DNA of 64,000 bases from positions 1-64,000 of the forward strand of contig NZ_JACTVJ010000029.1 in assembly GCF_014493765.1 (NCBI RefSeq), read 5' to 3'. The notes beneath the pieces were generated by a model. It was not told the DNA's origin. It did not search any database and saw only the letters and a program-made list of their open reading frames with translations. Position 1 is the stretch's first letter, and each line of letters starts with the position of its first letter. The translations under genes and the position numbers were made by a program. Shown piece by piece: positions 27,763 through 36,223 of this stretch. The DNA comes from Streptomyces polyasparticus. Lineage in GTDB: Bacteria > Actinomycetota > Actinomycetes > Streptomycetales > Streptomycetaceae.

Positions 27763-28356
27763 CGGCGCGCGCCGCCTCCTGCGGACGATCCACAGGGCGC
27801 CGCAGGCGAGCAGCACGCCGAGGGCGAGGCCCGCGAGGGAGGCCCGTATCAGCCAGCTCCCGGCCGCGAGGCCCAGGTGGTAGACCACCCCGGTGGTCAC
27901 GCCCGCCCACAGCACCGCACCGCCCGCGTTCGCCGGGGCGAACTGCCAGTACGGCATGCGCAGGACGCCCGCCACAGGACCGGTGAAGATACGGAGGAGC
28001 GCGACGAAGCGGCCGAACAGGACCGCCCACACACCCCACTTGTGGAACGATCGCTCGGCCGCGGCGAGCCGGTCGGGTCCGAACCGGCGGGGGAAGCGGT
28101 GGCCGAGCCGTTCCAGGAGCGGGCGGCCGCTTCTGCGCCCGAGCGCGAACCCGCAGAAGGCCCCCGTGGCCGCGCCCACGGCCGCGCCCGTCGCGAGCAG
28201 CCACGGGTCGATCTCTCCGTACTGCGAGGCGAGCAGCGCGGCGCTGACGAGGGTGACACCGCCGGGCAGCGGGATACCGATGCTCTCGACCAGCAGAATC
28301 GTCCCGACCAGGAGGTAGACCGCGAGCGCGGGGACGGACGCGAGCCACTCCTGCAA
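27736..28356 (-). CDS. DedA-family membrane protein
   Basis: 206 residues from TTG 28356, 7 bases after GAGGGAAC; upstream codons are proline/arginine-rich and unlike the family. DedA signatures: LLVGTILLVESIGIPLPGGVTLVSAALLAS, GAAVGAATGAFCGFALGRRSG, FGRFVALLRIFTGPVAGVLRMPYWQF and NAGGAVLWAGVTTGVVYHLG. About six helices and a basic tail (RRRRRAPAPG). Probable lipid translocase, function here unknown. This is the second DedA protein in the window and is not linked to lipid genes. Confidence 0.88.
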   Translation of the reverse strand: MQEWLASVPALAVYLLVGTILLVESIGIPLPGGVTLVSAALLASQYGEIDPWLLATGAAVGAATGAFCGFALGRRSGRPLLERLGHRFPRRFGPDRLAAAERSFHKWGVWAVLFGRFVALLRIFTGPVAGVLRMPYWQFAPANAGGAVLWAGVTTGVVYHLGLAAGSWLIRASLAGLALGVLLACGALWIVRRRRRAPAPGTAPSE

Positions 28357-28492
28357 TGCCCGTTCCCTCCGGTCCACCTGCGCAAGACGACGGCATGGTC
28401 CCAGTCCGCCCGCACCTTCCCGGCGGAATGCCACCATTCCCCCCGTATCTACCCGGAGAAGTGCCCTCATCTACCGGGAGAAATGCCCTCAG

Positions 28493-28585
28493 ACCACCTG
28501 CATCTGTCCGGCGGAGTGCCCGGACCAGCTGCATCTGCCCGGGGGCATGCCCGGACCACCTGCATCTGCCCGGCGGCATGCTCCC
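28493..28585. repeat. 31 bp tandem repeat downstream of the carboxylesterase gene
   Basis: Three well-conserved units start at 28493, 28524 and 28555 (consensus ACCACCTGCATCTGCCCGG then CGGCATGCCCGG); at least two more decayed copies lie to the left, around 28447-28490 (CTACCCGGAGAAGTGCCC and CTACCGGGAGAAATGCCC). Non-coding, in the 279 bp between the DedA start and the carboxylesterase stop. Confidence 0.8.
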
Positions 28586-28627
28586 CCTCGGTCCGGCGGT
28601 GCCGGTCCTTTGCATGCCGCCGGGCAG
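28566..28627 (-). terminator. long hairpin 8 bp after the carboxylesterase stop
   Basis: A perfect 16 bp inverted repeat (28566-28581 with 28612-28627; arm CTGCCCGGCGGCATGC) with a 30-base loop follows the minus-strand carboxylesterase gene. One arm is also the last unit of the 31 bp repeat, so the terminator seems to have supplied repeat material or the reverse. Confidence 0.65.
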
Positions 28628-28635
28628 CCACTGGA

Positions 28636-30267
28636 TCACGCGGTGGCGGCCGCGTCCCAGAGGTCACACAGGTGCTCTTCGTCGACCGTCGTGCTGACCT
28701 GGAGCCCGCCGGCCGAGGCGGTGCGCAGGCTCAGGACGCGGCCCTCGGTGTGCGGCATGACCGGCCCGCCCTGGGCGCGCGGCGGGGATCCGTGGATGAA
28801 GGAGCCCCAGTACTGCACCATCTGCCGTGCGAGGACCCGCTGCTGGTCGTCCAGGGGCGTGGTGATGCCGAAGTGCTTGAACAGGTACTGCACTTCGTTG
28901 ACATGCGTGGCACCGAACGGGAAGTTCGTGCCCAGCTTGCGCAGCGAGGGGAACGGCGGCGAGGTGCGGTCGGCGAACTCGTACGCGTAGACCTTGCCGC
29001 GCCGGGCGAGCGTGCGGTCGAGCCGCAGCGCCGTACAGGCCATGAACTGGTCGCCGAGCGCCGTGCCGAACGCGATCGTCGGCGAACGGAAATCTCCCAG
29101 CGGGTAACGGCGTTCGACCTCGGGCGCGAGCGCTGGGCCGAAGAGCTGCTCCAGGGCCTTGGGGTACTGGTCCGCGGTCAGGGGCTTGCCGTTGCCGTCG
29201 AACTGGGCGAAGGCGAACAGTCGGCCCTCGTCCTGGTTCGCGCCGTTCATGACCGGGATGCCCGCGGCCGCTCCGGCGGCGAAGGCCTCGGCCGGCTGCC
29301 GCGGCAGGAAGCGGCCGCCCGCGACGGCGGCCCAGCTGAACCCGGCCTGCGCGGTGAGGATCTCCTGCGCCGACTTGCCACGCAGACAGGCGACGGCGGT
29401 CGCCGGGTCGGGGCAGCCGGCCTTCTTCGCGAAGGCGGCACCTTCGTCCACGGCCTTCGTACGGGTACGGGCCGCGCAGTCGTTGTACGCACCGCTCTGG
29501 ATGATCGCCGCCCGGTAGAGCCCCTTGGCGGTGGGCGAGGCCAGCTGGTTGCACACCGAACCGCCGCCGGCCGACTCGCCCGCAATGGTCACGCGGCCCG
29601 GATCGCCGCCGAAGCGGCCGATGTTGGACTGCACCCAGCGCAGCGCCAGCTGCTGGTCCTGCATCCCGAAGTTGCCGGACACCCCGTCGCTCGTCTCACC
29701 GTCGAGTCCTTCGGTGGCGAGGAAACCCAGCGCTCCGAGGCGGTAGTTGACGGTGACGACGACGGTGCCGGTCCGCTCGGCGAACTCGTCGGGCACGATG
29801 TCCTCGCCCGCACCGCCGGTGAGCCCGCCGCCGTGCAGCCACACCATCACGGGCAGCGGCCGCATGGGCGCTTTGGAGCCAGGTGCGGATGCCTTGGACC
29901 CGGGCACGTACACATTGAGATCGAGGCAGTTCTCCGTCAGGCTCGGCCGCTCGTAGCCGGGGTCCCAACTGGCGCCCTGCACACAGCGGTTGCCGAACTC
30001 CGTCGCGTCCAGGACGCCGAGCCAGGGCTTCACCGGCTGCGGCTCCTTCCAGCGCAGCCGGCCGACGGGCGGCTCGGCGTAGGTGATGCCGAGGAACTGA
30101 CGTCCCGCTTCGGTGCTCTCGCCGCGGACCAGGCCGCCCGTGGTGTGCACCACGGTGTCGTGGTCCGCGCGCGCCTGGGCGGGCCCGGCGCCGAGCACCG
30201 GGCTGCCCACGGCGAGCACCGCCGCGAGGAACAGGCCGACGCGCCCGCGTATCGCGGAGATGTCCAT
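28636..30267 (-). CDS. secreted type-B carboxylesterase
   Basis: 543 residues from ATG 30267; a GTG two codons upstream overlaps the GH3 stop (GTGA) and may be the true start. Signal peptide with AQARA cleavage. Carboxylesterase hallmarks: FLGITYAEPPVGRLRW, ENCLDLNVYVPG, VMVWLHGGGLTGG (oxyanion hole), VVVTVNYRLGALGFLATEG, the nucleophile GESAGGG (Ser232), NQDEGR with the acid residue, and FGATHVNEVQYLF with the histidine. Hydrolyses esters outside the cell. Coupling to a secreted GH3 glycosidase suggests joint attack on an acylated or feruloylated glycan; that is inference. Confidence 0.93.
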   Translation of the reverse strand: MDISAIRGRVGLFLAAVLAVGSPVLGAGPAQARADHDTVVHTTGGLVRGESTEAGRQFLGITYAEPPVGRLRWKEPQPVKPWLGVLDATEFGNRCVQGASWDPGYERPSLTENCLDLNVYVPGSKASAPGSKAPMRPLPVMVWLHGGGLTGGAGEDIVPDEFAERTGTVVVTVNYRLGALGFLATEGLDGETSDGVSGNFGMQDQQLALRWVQSNIGRFGGDPGRVTIAGESAGGGSVCNQLASPTAKGLYRAAIIQSGAYNDCAARTRTKAVDEGAAFAKKAGCPDPATAVACLRGKSAQEILTAQAGFSWAAVAGGRFLPRQPAEAFAAGAAAGIPVMNGANQDEGRLFAFAQFDGNGKPLTADQYPKALEQLFGPALAPEVERRYPLGDFRSPTIAFGTALGDQFMACTALRLDRTLARRGKVYAYEFADRTSPPFPSLRKLGTNFPFGATHVNEVQYLFKHFGITTPLDDQQRVLARQMVQYWGSFIHGSPPRAQGGPVMPHTEGRVLSLRTASAGGLQVSTTVDEEHLCDLWDAAATA

Positions 30268-30269
30268 CG

Positions 30270-32753
30270 TCACCGCCCCACCTTCGCCATGGTCCGCAGC
30301 CGCAGATCGCCGGCCGAGGCGCCGACCTGCACCGCGCGTCGCCCGGTGCCGAGCACCCAGTCGTGCCGCTTGCTGTCCCAGGAGGACAGCGACCGCCGCG
30401 TCACGTGCACGGTGACCCGGCGCCGCTCCCCGGCCCGCAGCGCGAGCCGCTGGTATCCGGCGAGCGCCAACTCGGCTTGATCGAGGGAGAGTTCGGGCGA
30501 GGGGCCGACATAGACCTGGGCGACGTCGATGCCGCTGCGGCGACCGGTGTTGCGCACGGTGAAGCTGACCGCGAGCCCGCCGTCGTCCTCGCGTACGTCG
30601 AGGTCGCTGTAGCCGAACGAGGTGTACGAGAGTCCGTGCCCGAAGGGGAACAGGCTCCGCTTGCCCTCGGCCGCGTACCACCGGTATCCGATGTGCACGC
30701 CCTCGGTGTACTCCTGGCGCCCGTTCACACCGGGGTAGCGCACGGGGTCGCCGGCCGTCGGGTGGGTGGCGTCGTCGAGCGGGAAGGTCTGGGTGAGGCG
30801 GCCGCCGGGGTCGCAGTCGCCGAAGAGGACCGCGGCGGTGGCGGCGGCGCCCTCCTGGCCCGGGTAGTACATCTGCAGCACGGCGCCGGTGCGCGCGAGC
30901 CACGGCATCGAGGTCGCCGACGAGGTGTTCAGGACGACGGTCGTACGGGGATTGGCGGCGGTCACCGCCTTGATCAGCGCTTCCTGGTGGCCCGGCAGCG
31001 CGATGGTGGTGCGGTCCATGCCCTCGGTGGCGTCCTCGTAGGCGAAGAGCACCACGCTGTGCGCGCGGCGCGCGGCCCGCACCGCCTCGCCGACGTCGAG
31101 CGCCCGGGTCGCGGCGGTCACTCTGCGGATACGGAAGATCTGGCCCTTGTCGCCGCCCTTGGCCGTGATCTTCAGCTGACGTCCGCCCGCGGGGACGTCG
31201 AGGGTCTTGCGGCGGACGGAGAGCCCGTCGGGCGCGGCGTTGATGAGACCGCCGGAGAAGAACTCGCCGACGCCGGGAGCCAGCGGGAACAGCTCCTCGC
31301 CGTCGAGCAGCACCTTGGGCCGCTCGCCGGAGTAGTGGATCACGAACGTCCACTCCCCCGCCCTGCCGACGTCGAGCGTCCCGTCGTAACTCCAGGTGGC
31401 GCCGGGTGCGACACCCTGGCCCTCGGCGTCGAAGCCGGGGCTGAGCAGGTCCTTGGGGATCGCCTTGCCGTACAGGTCCTCGCCGAGCGCGCACGAGACC
31501 TGCGCGGCGCGTCCGGCGCGGGCGCGGATGGCGTCCAGCGGGGTGTCGGCGTGATCGGGCACGACATGGGCGCTGCCGCCGCCGCTGACGAAGGGCTGCT
31601 TGCCGGTCGGTCCGATGACCGCGATGCTGCGGGCCGCCGGGCCCTGCAGCGGGAGCGTGCCGCGGCGGTTGTGCAGCAGGGTGGCGCCGGCCTTGGCGAT
31701 CTCCAGGGCGGTGCGGGCGCCGGCCGGGGCGTCGCGGGCGGGGCGCTTGCCGATGGAGCCGTCGAGCAGCCCGAAGCGGTCCATTACGGAGAGCAACCGG
31801 CGCACCGAGCGGTCCACGGCCGACTCGGGCACGCTGCCGCCCCGCACGGCCTTCTTCAGGGCGTCGCCGAAGTAGATGCCGCCGGGCATCTCCATGTCGA
31901 GGCCCGCGGTGATCGCCTCCACGGTGCTGTGCGCGGCGAACCAGTCGGTCATCACCCAGCCGTCGAAGCCCCAGCGCTCGCGCAGGATGTCAGTGAGCAG
32001 GGCCTTGCTCTCGCAGGCGAACGTGCCGTTGACCTTGTTGTACGCGCCCATGACGGAGCCCGCCCCGGCGGCGATGGCGGCCTCGAAGGCGCGCAGCTCG
32101 GTCTCGTGCATGGTCTGCTCGTCCGCGTACACGTCGATCGTGTTGCGGTCCTTCTCCTGATTGTTCATCGCGAAGTGCTTCACCGTCGCGACGAGACCCT
32201 CGCCCTGGATGCCCCGGATCTCCTCGGCGACCATGTCGGCACTGAGCAGCGGGTCCTCGCCGAAGGTCTCGAAATTCCTCCCCGCGTACGGGGTGCGGAT
32301 CAGGTTGCACATCGGCGAGAGCAGCACATCCTGGCCGAGCGCGCGGCCCTCACGGCCGATGACCTTCCCGTACGCGCGGGCCAGCGAGGGGTCGAAGGTG
32401 GAGGCGAGCAGAACCGGGGCGGGCAGGGCGGTGGCCGGTTCCTTGATACGGACACCGGCGGGGCCGTCGGCCAGGCGCAGCTCGGGGATGCCGAGGCGGG
32501 GCACGCCGGGGATGTAGCCGGCCTGGCCGAGGGCTCTGGGGTCCTCGGCGCCGTGCAGCAGCGAGATCTTCTCGTCGAGGGTGAGGCGGGCGATCAGCGC
32601 TTCCACGCGCGCGCCCGCGGTGCGGCCGGGTCCGCGCGTGGCTTCGGCCGCGTGGGCGGGCACTGCCACGCCGGCGGTCGCAGCGGTGGCCACGGCGACC
32701 GCGGTGCCGAAGAGGCGCAGTGCGGAGCGGCGCGAAACGTGCGGTGCGGTCAT
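30270..32753 (-). CDS. Tat-exported GH3 beta-glycosidase with PA14 insert
   Basis: 827 residues from ATG 32753, with GAAGGAGT 9 bases before. The N-terminus SRRSALRLFG plus hydrophobic core is a Tat signal. GH3 N-domain: LRLADGPAGVRI, KHFAMNNQE and GFDGWVMTDWFA with the nucleophile Asp270. A PA14-like segment (GVAPGATWSYDGTLDVGRAGEWTFVIHYSGERPKVLLDGEELF) is inserted in the C-domain, followed by a fibronectin-III-like end (VSFTVRNTGRRSGIDVAQVYVG). Acts on beta-glucosides or related sugars outside the cell. Operon with the carboxylesterase. Its linker contains several Tat-typical alanines. Confidence 0.93.
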   Translation of the reverse strand: MTAPHVSRRSALRLFGTAVAVATAATAGVAVPAHAAEATRGPGRTAGARVEALIARLTLDEKISLLHGAEDPRALGQAGYIPGVPRLGIPELRLADGPAGVRIKEPATALPAPVLLASTFDPSLARAYGKVIGREGRALGQDVLLSPMCNLIRTPYAGRNFETFGEDPLLSADMVAEEIRGIQGEGLVATVKHFAMNNQEKDRNTIDVYADEQTMHETELRAFEAAIAAGAGSVMGAYNKVNGTFACESKALLTDILRERWGFDGWVMTDWFAAHSTVEAITAGLDMEMPGGIYFGDALKKAVRGGSVPESAVDRSVRRLLSVMDRFGLLDGSIGKRPARDAPAGARTALEIAKAGATLLHNRRGTLPLQGPAARSIAVIGPTGKQPFVSGGGSAHVVPDHADTPLDAIRARAGRAAQVSCALGEDLYGKAIPKDLLSPGFDAEGQGVAPGATWSYDGTLDVGRAGEWTFVIHYSGERPKVLLDGEELFPLAPGVGEFFSGGLINAAPDGLSVRRKTLDVPAGGRQLKITAKGGDKGQIFRIRRVTAATRALDVGEAVRAARRAHSVVLFAYEDATEGMDRTTIALPGHQEALIKAVTAANPRTTVVLNTSSATSMPWLARTGAVLQMYYPGQEGAAATAAVLFGDCDPGGRLTQTFPLDDATHPTAGDPVRYPGVNGRQEYTEGVHIGYRWYAAEGKRSLFPFGHGLSYTSFGYSDLDVREDDGGLAVSFTVRNTGRRSGIDVAQVYVGPSPELSLDQAELALAGYQRLALRAGERRRVTVHVTRRSLSSWDSKRHDWVLGTGRRAVQVGASAGDLRLRTMAKVGR

Positions 32754-32788
32754 GAGCCGTGACTCCTTCAGTACGTGACAAGGCGGCG

Positions 32789-32804
32789 CGTGTACACGTG
32801 TCAA
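32789..32804 (-). promoter_or_regulatory. putative promoter of the GH3-esterase operon
   Basis: On the minus strand TTGACA (32804-32799) resembles a -35 box and is followed by overlapping palindromes ACACGTGT (32794-32801) and CGTGTACACG (32789-32798), which look like an operator. The -10 is not clear. The 283 bp gap 32754-33036 also holds the terminator at 32939-32984. Confidence 0.4.
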
Positions 32805-32938
32805 CAAGTGAGCGGTGCTCGTTCCTTGAACGCGCAATAGACGCACTATGCGACAAACGAGAGTTGACGGGCTGTCAGACACTGCGGGTTACGCCGGGAA
32901 ACGTATGACCGTCACTGACTCGTGTCAATGAGTTGAAC

Positions 32939-32984
32939 GGAAAACAAAAACGCGCCCGCTGCGGGGTGGATGCAGCGGGCGCGT
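32939..32984 (-). terminator. Rho-independent terminator of the thioesterase-like gene
   Basis: A perfect 13 bp stem, ACGCGCCCGCTGC (32950-32962) with GCAGCGGGCGCGT (32972-32984), and a 9-base loop. On the minus strand the stem is followed by TTTTTGTTTTCC, a true U-tract, unusual in so GC-rich a genome. It lies about 52 bp after the stop of the gene at 33037. Confidence 0.9.
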
Positions 32985-33036
32985 CGGCACGGAGAGGGCG
33001 GCCCTCCGGGGTTGTGCGTTCAGGCGGTGAAGATCA

Positions 33037-33489
33037 TCAGCTGTTGGGGCGCAGGGTCCAGACGACCGTCATCTCGCCCGTGACGGCGCCGTCTTCGCGC
33101 GTGATCTCGATCCCGACGGGGAATTCGGGGCGCTTGCCCTCGTCGAGCTCGGCGACGACCTCGGCGACGGGGCGGCCCAGGGTCGCGGTGGCCTTGACCG
33201 GCCCCATGGCGAGCTTCTTGTAGGCGATGTCGGCGCGCACCGCGAGCGGCACCGCACGCGAGAGCTGGTCACCGAACGCGGCGAGCACGATGGCACCGCT
33301 CGCGGACTCCCCCAGCGTGAACATCGCACCGGCGTGCGGTCCGCCGACGTGGTTGTGGAAGTCGCCCTGGTCCGGCAGCGACACCACGGCCCGCTCGGGA
33401 CTGGTCTCGCCGAACTCGAGGTTCAGGGTGCGTGCCATCGGAACGGTCGCGGCGAGCATCTCGCCGATCGACATCTGGTCTGCGCTCAT
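33037..33489 (-). CDS. DUF4442 / hotdog-fold thioesterase-like protein
   Basis: 150 residues from ATG 33489; the alternative ATG three codons upstream is less likely. Hotdog features: NLEFGETSPERAVVSLPDQGDFHNHVGGPHAGAMFTLGESASGAIVLAAFGDQL, in which HVGGPHAGAMFTL matches the PaaI/DUF4442 active-site helix, then ADIAYKKLAMGPVKATATL. It probably hydrolyses acyl-CoA thioesters; substrate unknown. A 14 bp palindrome immediately upstream (33500-33513) suggests control by a TetR-like regulator. Confidence 0.85.
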   Translation of the reverse strand: MSADQMSIGEMLAATVPMARTLNLEFGETSPERAVVSLPDQGDFHNHVGGPHAGAMFTLGESASGAIVLAAFGDQLSRAVPLAVRADIAYKKLAMGPVKATATLGRPVAEVVAELDEGKRPEFPVGIEITREDGAVTGEMTVVWTLRPNS

Positions 33490-33499
33490 GAACCGCATG

Positions 33500-33513
33500 T
33501 TACCGACCGGTAA
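33500..33513. promoter_or_regulatory. palindromic operator before the hotdog gene
   Basis: TTACCG-AC-CGGTAA is a perfect 6-2-6 inverted repeat ending 10 bp before the ATG. It resembles operators of TetR-family fatty-acid regulators, which fits an acyl-thioesterase; no regulator gene is adjacent. Confidence 0.5.
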
Positions 33514-33632
33514 GCCTGCTTGACCATACCCTTCTTCCCCACAGCGGACGTATGGGTGCGGTGTGTGCCGAGCTCGTCACAATCGGGGGCGGCCGTGGCA
33601 CGGGTGAGGCCACCCCTCTATCGTTACTCGCC

Positions 33633-34721
33633 ATGTGGCCAGGACAGCAGCCGCCCGGGGGCGAGCAGAACCCGCAGGACGCGAACCAGAATCCGTATCA
33701 GCAGCCGGGGTACCAGCAGCCGAATCCCTATCAGCAGCCGGGATTTCAGCAGCCGAACCCTTACCAGCAGCAGGGATACCCGCAGACCGGCCAGCAGGGC
33801 TACCCGGGGACGGGTGAGCAGCAGGGCTACCAGCAGCCCGGTCCCGAGGCGTGGAACGCGCCGAGCCTGGCTGGCGGACCGCAGCCGCCGCAGGGCGGTG
33901 GCGGCGGTGACCGCACCAAGCTGGTGGCGATCATCGCGGCGTCCGCGGTGGTCGTCGCGGCGGGTGTCACCGGTTATCTGGTGCTCGGCAAGGACGACGA
34001 CAAGGGCTCGGACACCGCCAAGGGCGGGGACAAGACCTCCTCCGCGCCGAAGAGCCCGTCCGCCTCGGCCTCCGAGGAGGAGAACCCGCGCGGCACCGGC
34101 TCCAACATCGACCCGGTCATCCCGGGCTGGAAGGTCGTGGTCAACCCCAAGCGGGGCACGGCGTTCGACGTGCCGGCGGACTGGGAGGTCGACACTCCCT
34201 CGATGATGGTCGGCTTCGAGGATGTCAAGAAGCCCGACGAGATCGCGCCGCTGATCATCATGTCCGCGCCCGCGTACTACAAGAAGACGTGGTGCGAGTC
34301 TGACGACGACAAGGACGGCACGAAGGACAACACGCCGCTGGCCACGGTGGGCACCAAGGGCTCGAACGGCGCGAAGAACTTCGACGACATCATCCTCAGC
34401 GACGCGCCGCGGTGGGTCTACGGCGGCTACACGCAGCCGGACAAGAAGAGCATGACCTGGGACAAGAAGGGCACGCCCTACACCACGTCCTCCGGTGTGA
34501 AGGGCGCCTACGGCTGGGCCCGTTCGAAGAACACCCCGGACACGGGCAAGTGCGCCTCGGACGGCAAGGCGATCACCTTCGGCTTCAAGAACTCCGCGAA
34601 CGACTTCGTCTCCTGGAGCCTGCACGCCCCCACGGGTGTGGAGGGTGAGCTGCCCGACGAGACGATCATGAAGATCCTCAGCACGGTACGGCTGGCGGGC
34701 AACCCCACCGAGACCGGCTGA
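33633..34721 (+). CDS. membrane protein with Gln/Pro-rich N-terminal repeats
   Basis: 362 residues from ATG 33633; no ribosome site precedes it, so it may be leaderless. Residues ~1-80 are a low-complexity cytosolic region with repeated YQQPG/NPYQQ units, typical of Streptomyces membrane-protein tails. One membrane helix at ~95-118 (LVAIIAASAVVVAAGVTGYLVLG), a lysine/serine/glutamate linker, then a ~210-residue exterior domain (VIPGWKVVVNPKRGTAFDVPADWEVDTPSMMVGFED and AYYKKTWCESDDDKDGTKDNTPLATVG). The exterior domain has a cysteine pair. I do not recognise a function; such proteins are widespread in streptomycetes. Confidence 0.8.
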   Translation: MWPGQQPPGGEQNPQDANQNPYQQPGYQQPNPYQQPGFQQPNPYQQQGYPQTGQQGYPGTGEQQGYQQPGPEAWNAPSLAGGPQPPQGGGGGDRTKLVAIIAASAVVVAAGVTGYLVLGKDDDKGSDTAKGGDKTSSAPKSPSASASEEENPRGTGSNIDPVIPGWKVVVNPKRGTAFDVPADWEVDTPSMMVGFEDVKKPDEIAPLIIMSAPAYYKKTWCESDDDKDGTKDNTPLATVGTKGSNGAKNFDDIILSDAPRWVYGGYTQPDKKSMTWDKKGTPYTTSSGVKGAYGWARSKNTPDTGKCASDGKAITFGFKNSANDFVSWSLHAPTGVEGELPDETIMKILSTVRLAGNPTETG

Positions 34722-34816
34722 CCGGCTCACCAGCCGAAGACGTCCCCGTACGCCCCTCGCCCCGGCGTGCGGAAATGCATTTGGTGTCCTGGCGGGCGGA
34801 CAGGGATAGTTCCGGG

Positions 34817-36223
34817 GTGCATCCCACCCCGGCCCCGTCCGCCCGCTTTCGCATGCCCTCCTGGGCCGGGCGCAACTACTCGCTGCTCACCGCCGCCGCG
34901 ATCGTCACCAACCTCGGCAGCCATGGCGCCCTCATCGCGGCGGCCTTCGCCGTGCTCGACAACGGGGGCGACGGGGGTGACGTCGGGCTCGTCGCCATGG
35001 CGCGCACGTTGCCGCTGGTGCTCTTCCTGCTGATAGGCGGCGCGGTCGCGGACCGCCTGCCGCGGCACCGGGTGATGGTCGCGGCCAATGCGCTCAACTG
35101 CCTTTCGCAGGCCGCCTTCGCGGTCGTCGTGCTCGCGGGCGAGCCTCAGCTGTGGCAGATGATGCTGCTCACCGCGCTCGGCGGCACCGGGCAGGCCTTC
35201 TTCAATCCGGCCGCCGAGGGCATGCTTCTGTCCAGCGTCGAGGGCGAACAGGCCGGCCGTGCCTTCGCGATGTTCCGTATGGCGATGCACGGTGCCGCGA
35301 TCGGCGGTGCGGCGCTCGGCGGCGCGATGATCGCCGCGATGGGGCCCGGCTGGGTACTCGCGGTGGACGCGGCGGCCTTCGCGGTGGCCGGCGCGCTGCG
35401 CGCCTTCCTCGACGTGAGCCACATCCCCGACCGCGGCAAGGGCGGCGGGATGCTGGCCGATCTGCGCGAGGGCTGGCAGGAGTTCATCGGGCGGACCTGG
35501 CTGTGGACGATCGTCGCGCAGTTCTCCGTGGTGGTCGCGGTCGTCGGCGCCGCGGAGTCGGTCTACGGACCGCTGGTCGCCCGCGACGAGCTGGGCGGGC
35601 CGGGTCCGTGGGGGCTTGCGCTCGCGGCGTTCGGTGCGGGCACGGTGGGTGGCGCGTTCCTGATGATGCGCTGGAAACCGCGGCGCATGCTGTTCGTCGG
35701 ATCCCTCTGTGTCTTCCCGCTGGCGCTGCCCTCGGCGGCGCTCGCCGTACCGCTGCCGGTGGCGGGACTCGCGGCCGTGATGTTCGTGACCGGGGTCGCG
35801 ATCGAGGTGTTCGGCGTCTCGTGGATGACGGCGCTGCATCAGGAGATCCCCGAGGAGAAGTTCTCGCGGGTGGCCGCCTACGACTGGTTCGGGTCGATCT
35901 CGATGGTGCCGCTGGCCACGGCGCTCGCCGGGCCCGCGGAGTCGGCGTTCGGACGTGAGCCCGCGCTGTGGGGGTGTGCGGTGCTCGTCGTGGTGGTGAC
36001 GGCGGCGGTGCTGTGCGTTCCCGACGTACGGAATCTGACGCGGCGCACCGGGTCGGTGGTGGCTTCGGGCACGGCGGGGGCCGAGAGGCCGGGCGACGGG
36101 GCGGCCGAGGGGGCAGCGCCTGCTTCGGCCAAGGAGTCAGGCCCTGCTTCGGCCGAGGAAGCAGACCCTGTTTCCGCCGACGCGTCAGCCGATGCTGAAC
36201 GACCCGCCGGGCGGCTCGGGTGA
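34817..36223 (+). CDS. MFS transporter
   Basis: 468 residues from GTG 34817; ATG 34775 and ATG 34853 are alternatives. Twelve helices of the major facilitator superfamily: MARTLPLVLFLLIGGAVADRLPRHRVMVAANALNCLSQAAFAVVV (the loop 2-3 motif), GTGQAFFNPAAEGMLLSSV, and a late GVSWMTALHQEIPEEKFSRVAAYDWFGSISMVPL, resembling the DUF894/Bacilysin-type MFS group of exporters. The last ~50 residues are an acidic alanine/serine/glutamate tail made of a degenerate repeat (PASAKESG, PASAEEAD, PVSADASA). The end overlaps the convergent spermidine synthase-like gene by 39 bp. Confidence 0.9.
   Translation: MHPTPAPSARFRMPSWAGRNYSLLTAAAIVTNLGSHGALIAAAFAVLDNGGDGGDVGLVAMARTLPLVLFLLIGGAVADRLPRHRVMVAANALNCLSQAAFAVVVLAGEPQLWQMMLLTALGGTGQAFFNPAAEGMLLSSVEGEQAGRAFAMFRMAMHGAAIGGAALGGAMIAAMGPGWVLAVDAAAFAVAGALRAFLDVSHIPDRGKGGGMLADLREGWQEFIGRTWLWTIVAQFSVVVAVVGAAESVYGPLVARDELGGPGPWGLALAAFGAGTVGGAFLMMRWKPRRMLFVGSLCVFPLALPSAALAVPLPVAGLAAVMFVTGVAIEVFGVSWMTALHQEIPEEKFSRVAAYDWFGSISMVPLATALAGPAESAFGREPALWGCAVLVVVVTAAVLCVPDVRNLTRRTGSVVASGTAGAERPGDGAAEGAAPASAKESGPASAEEADPVSADASADAERPAGRLG

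Noticed and set aside
28493-28585. Repeats considered as a CRISPR array
   Set aside because: Units are contiguous with no spacers, imperfect, and no cas gene is present. The same holds for 22750-22915.
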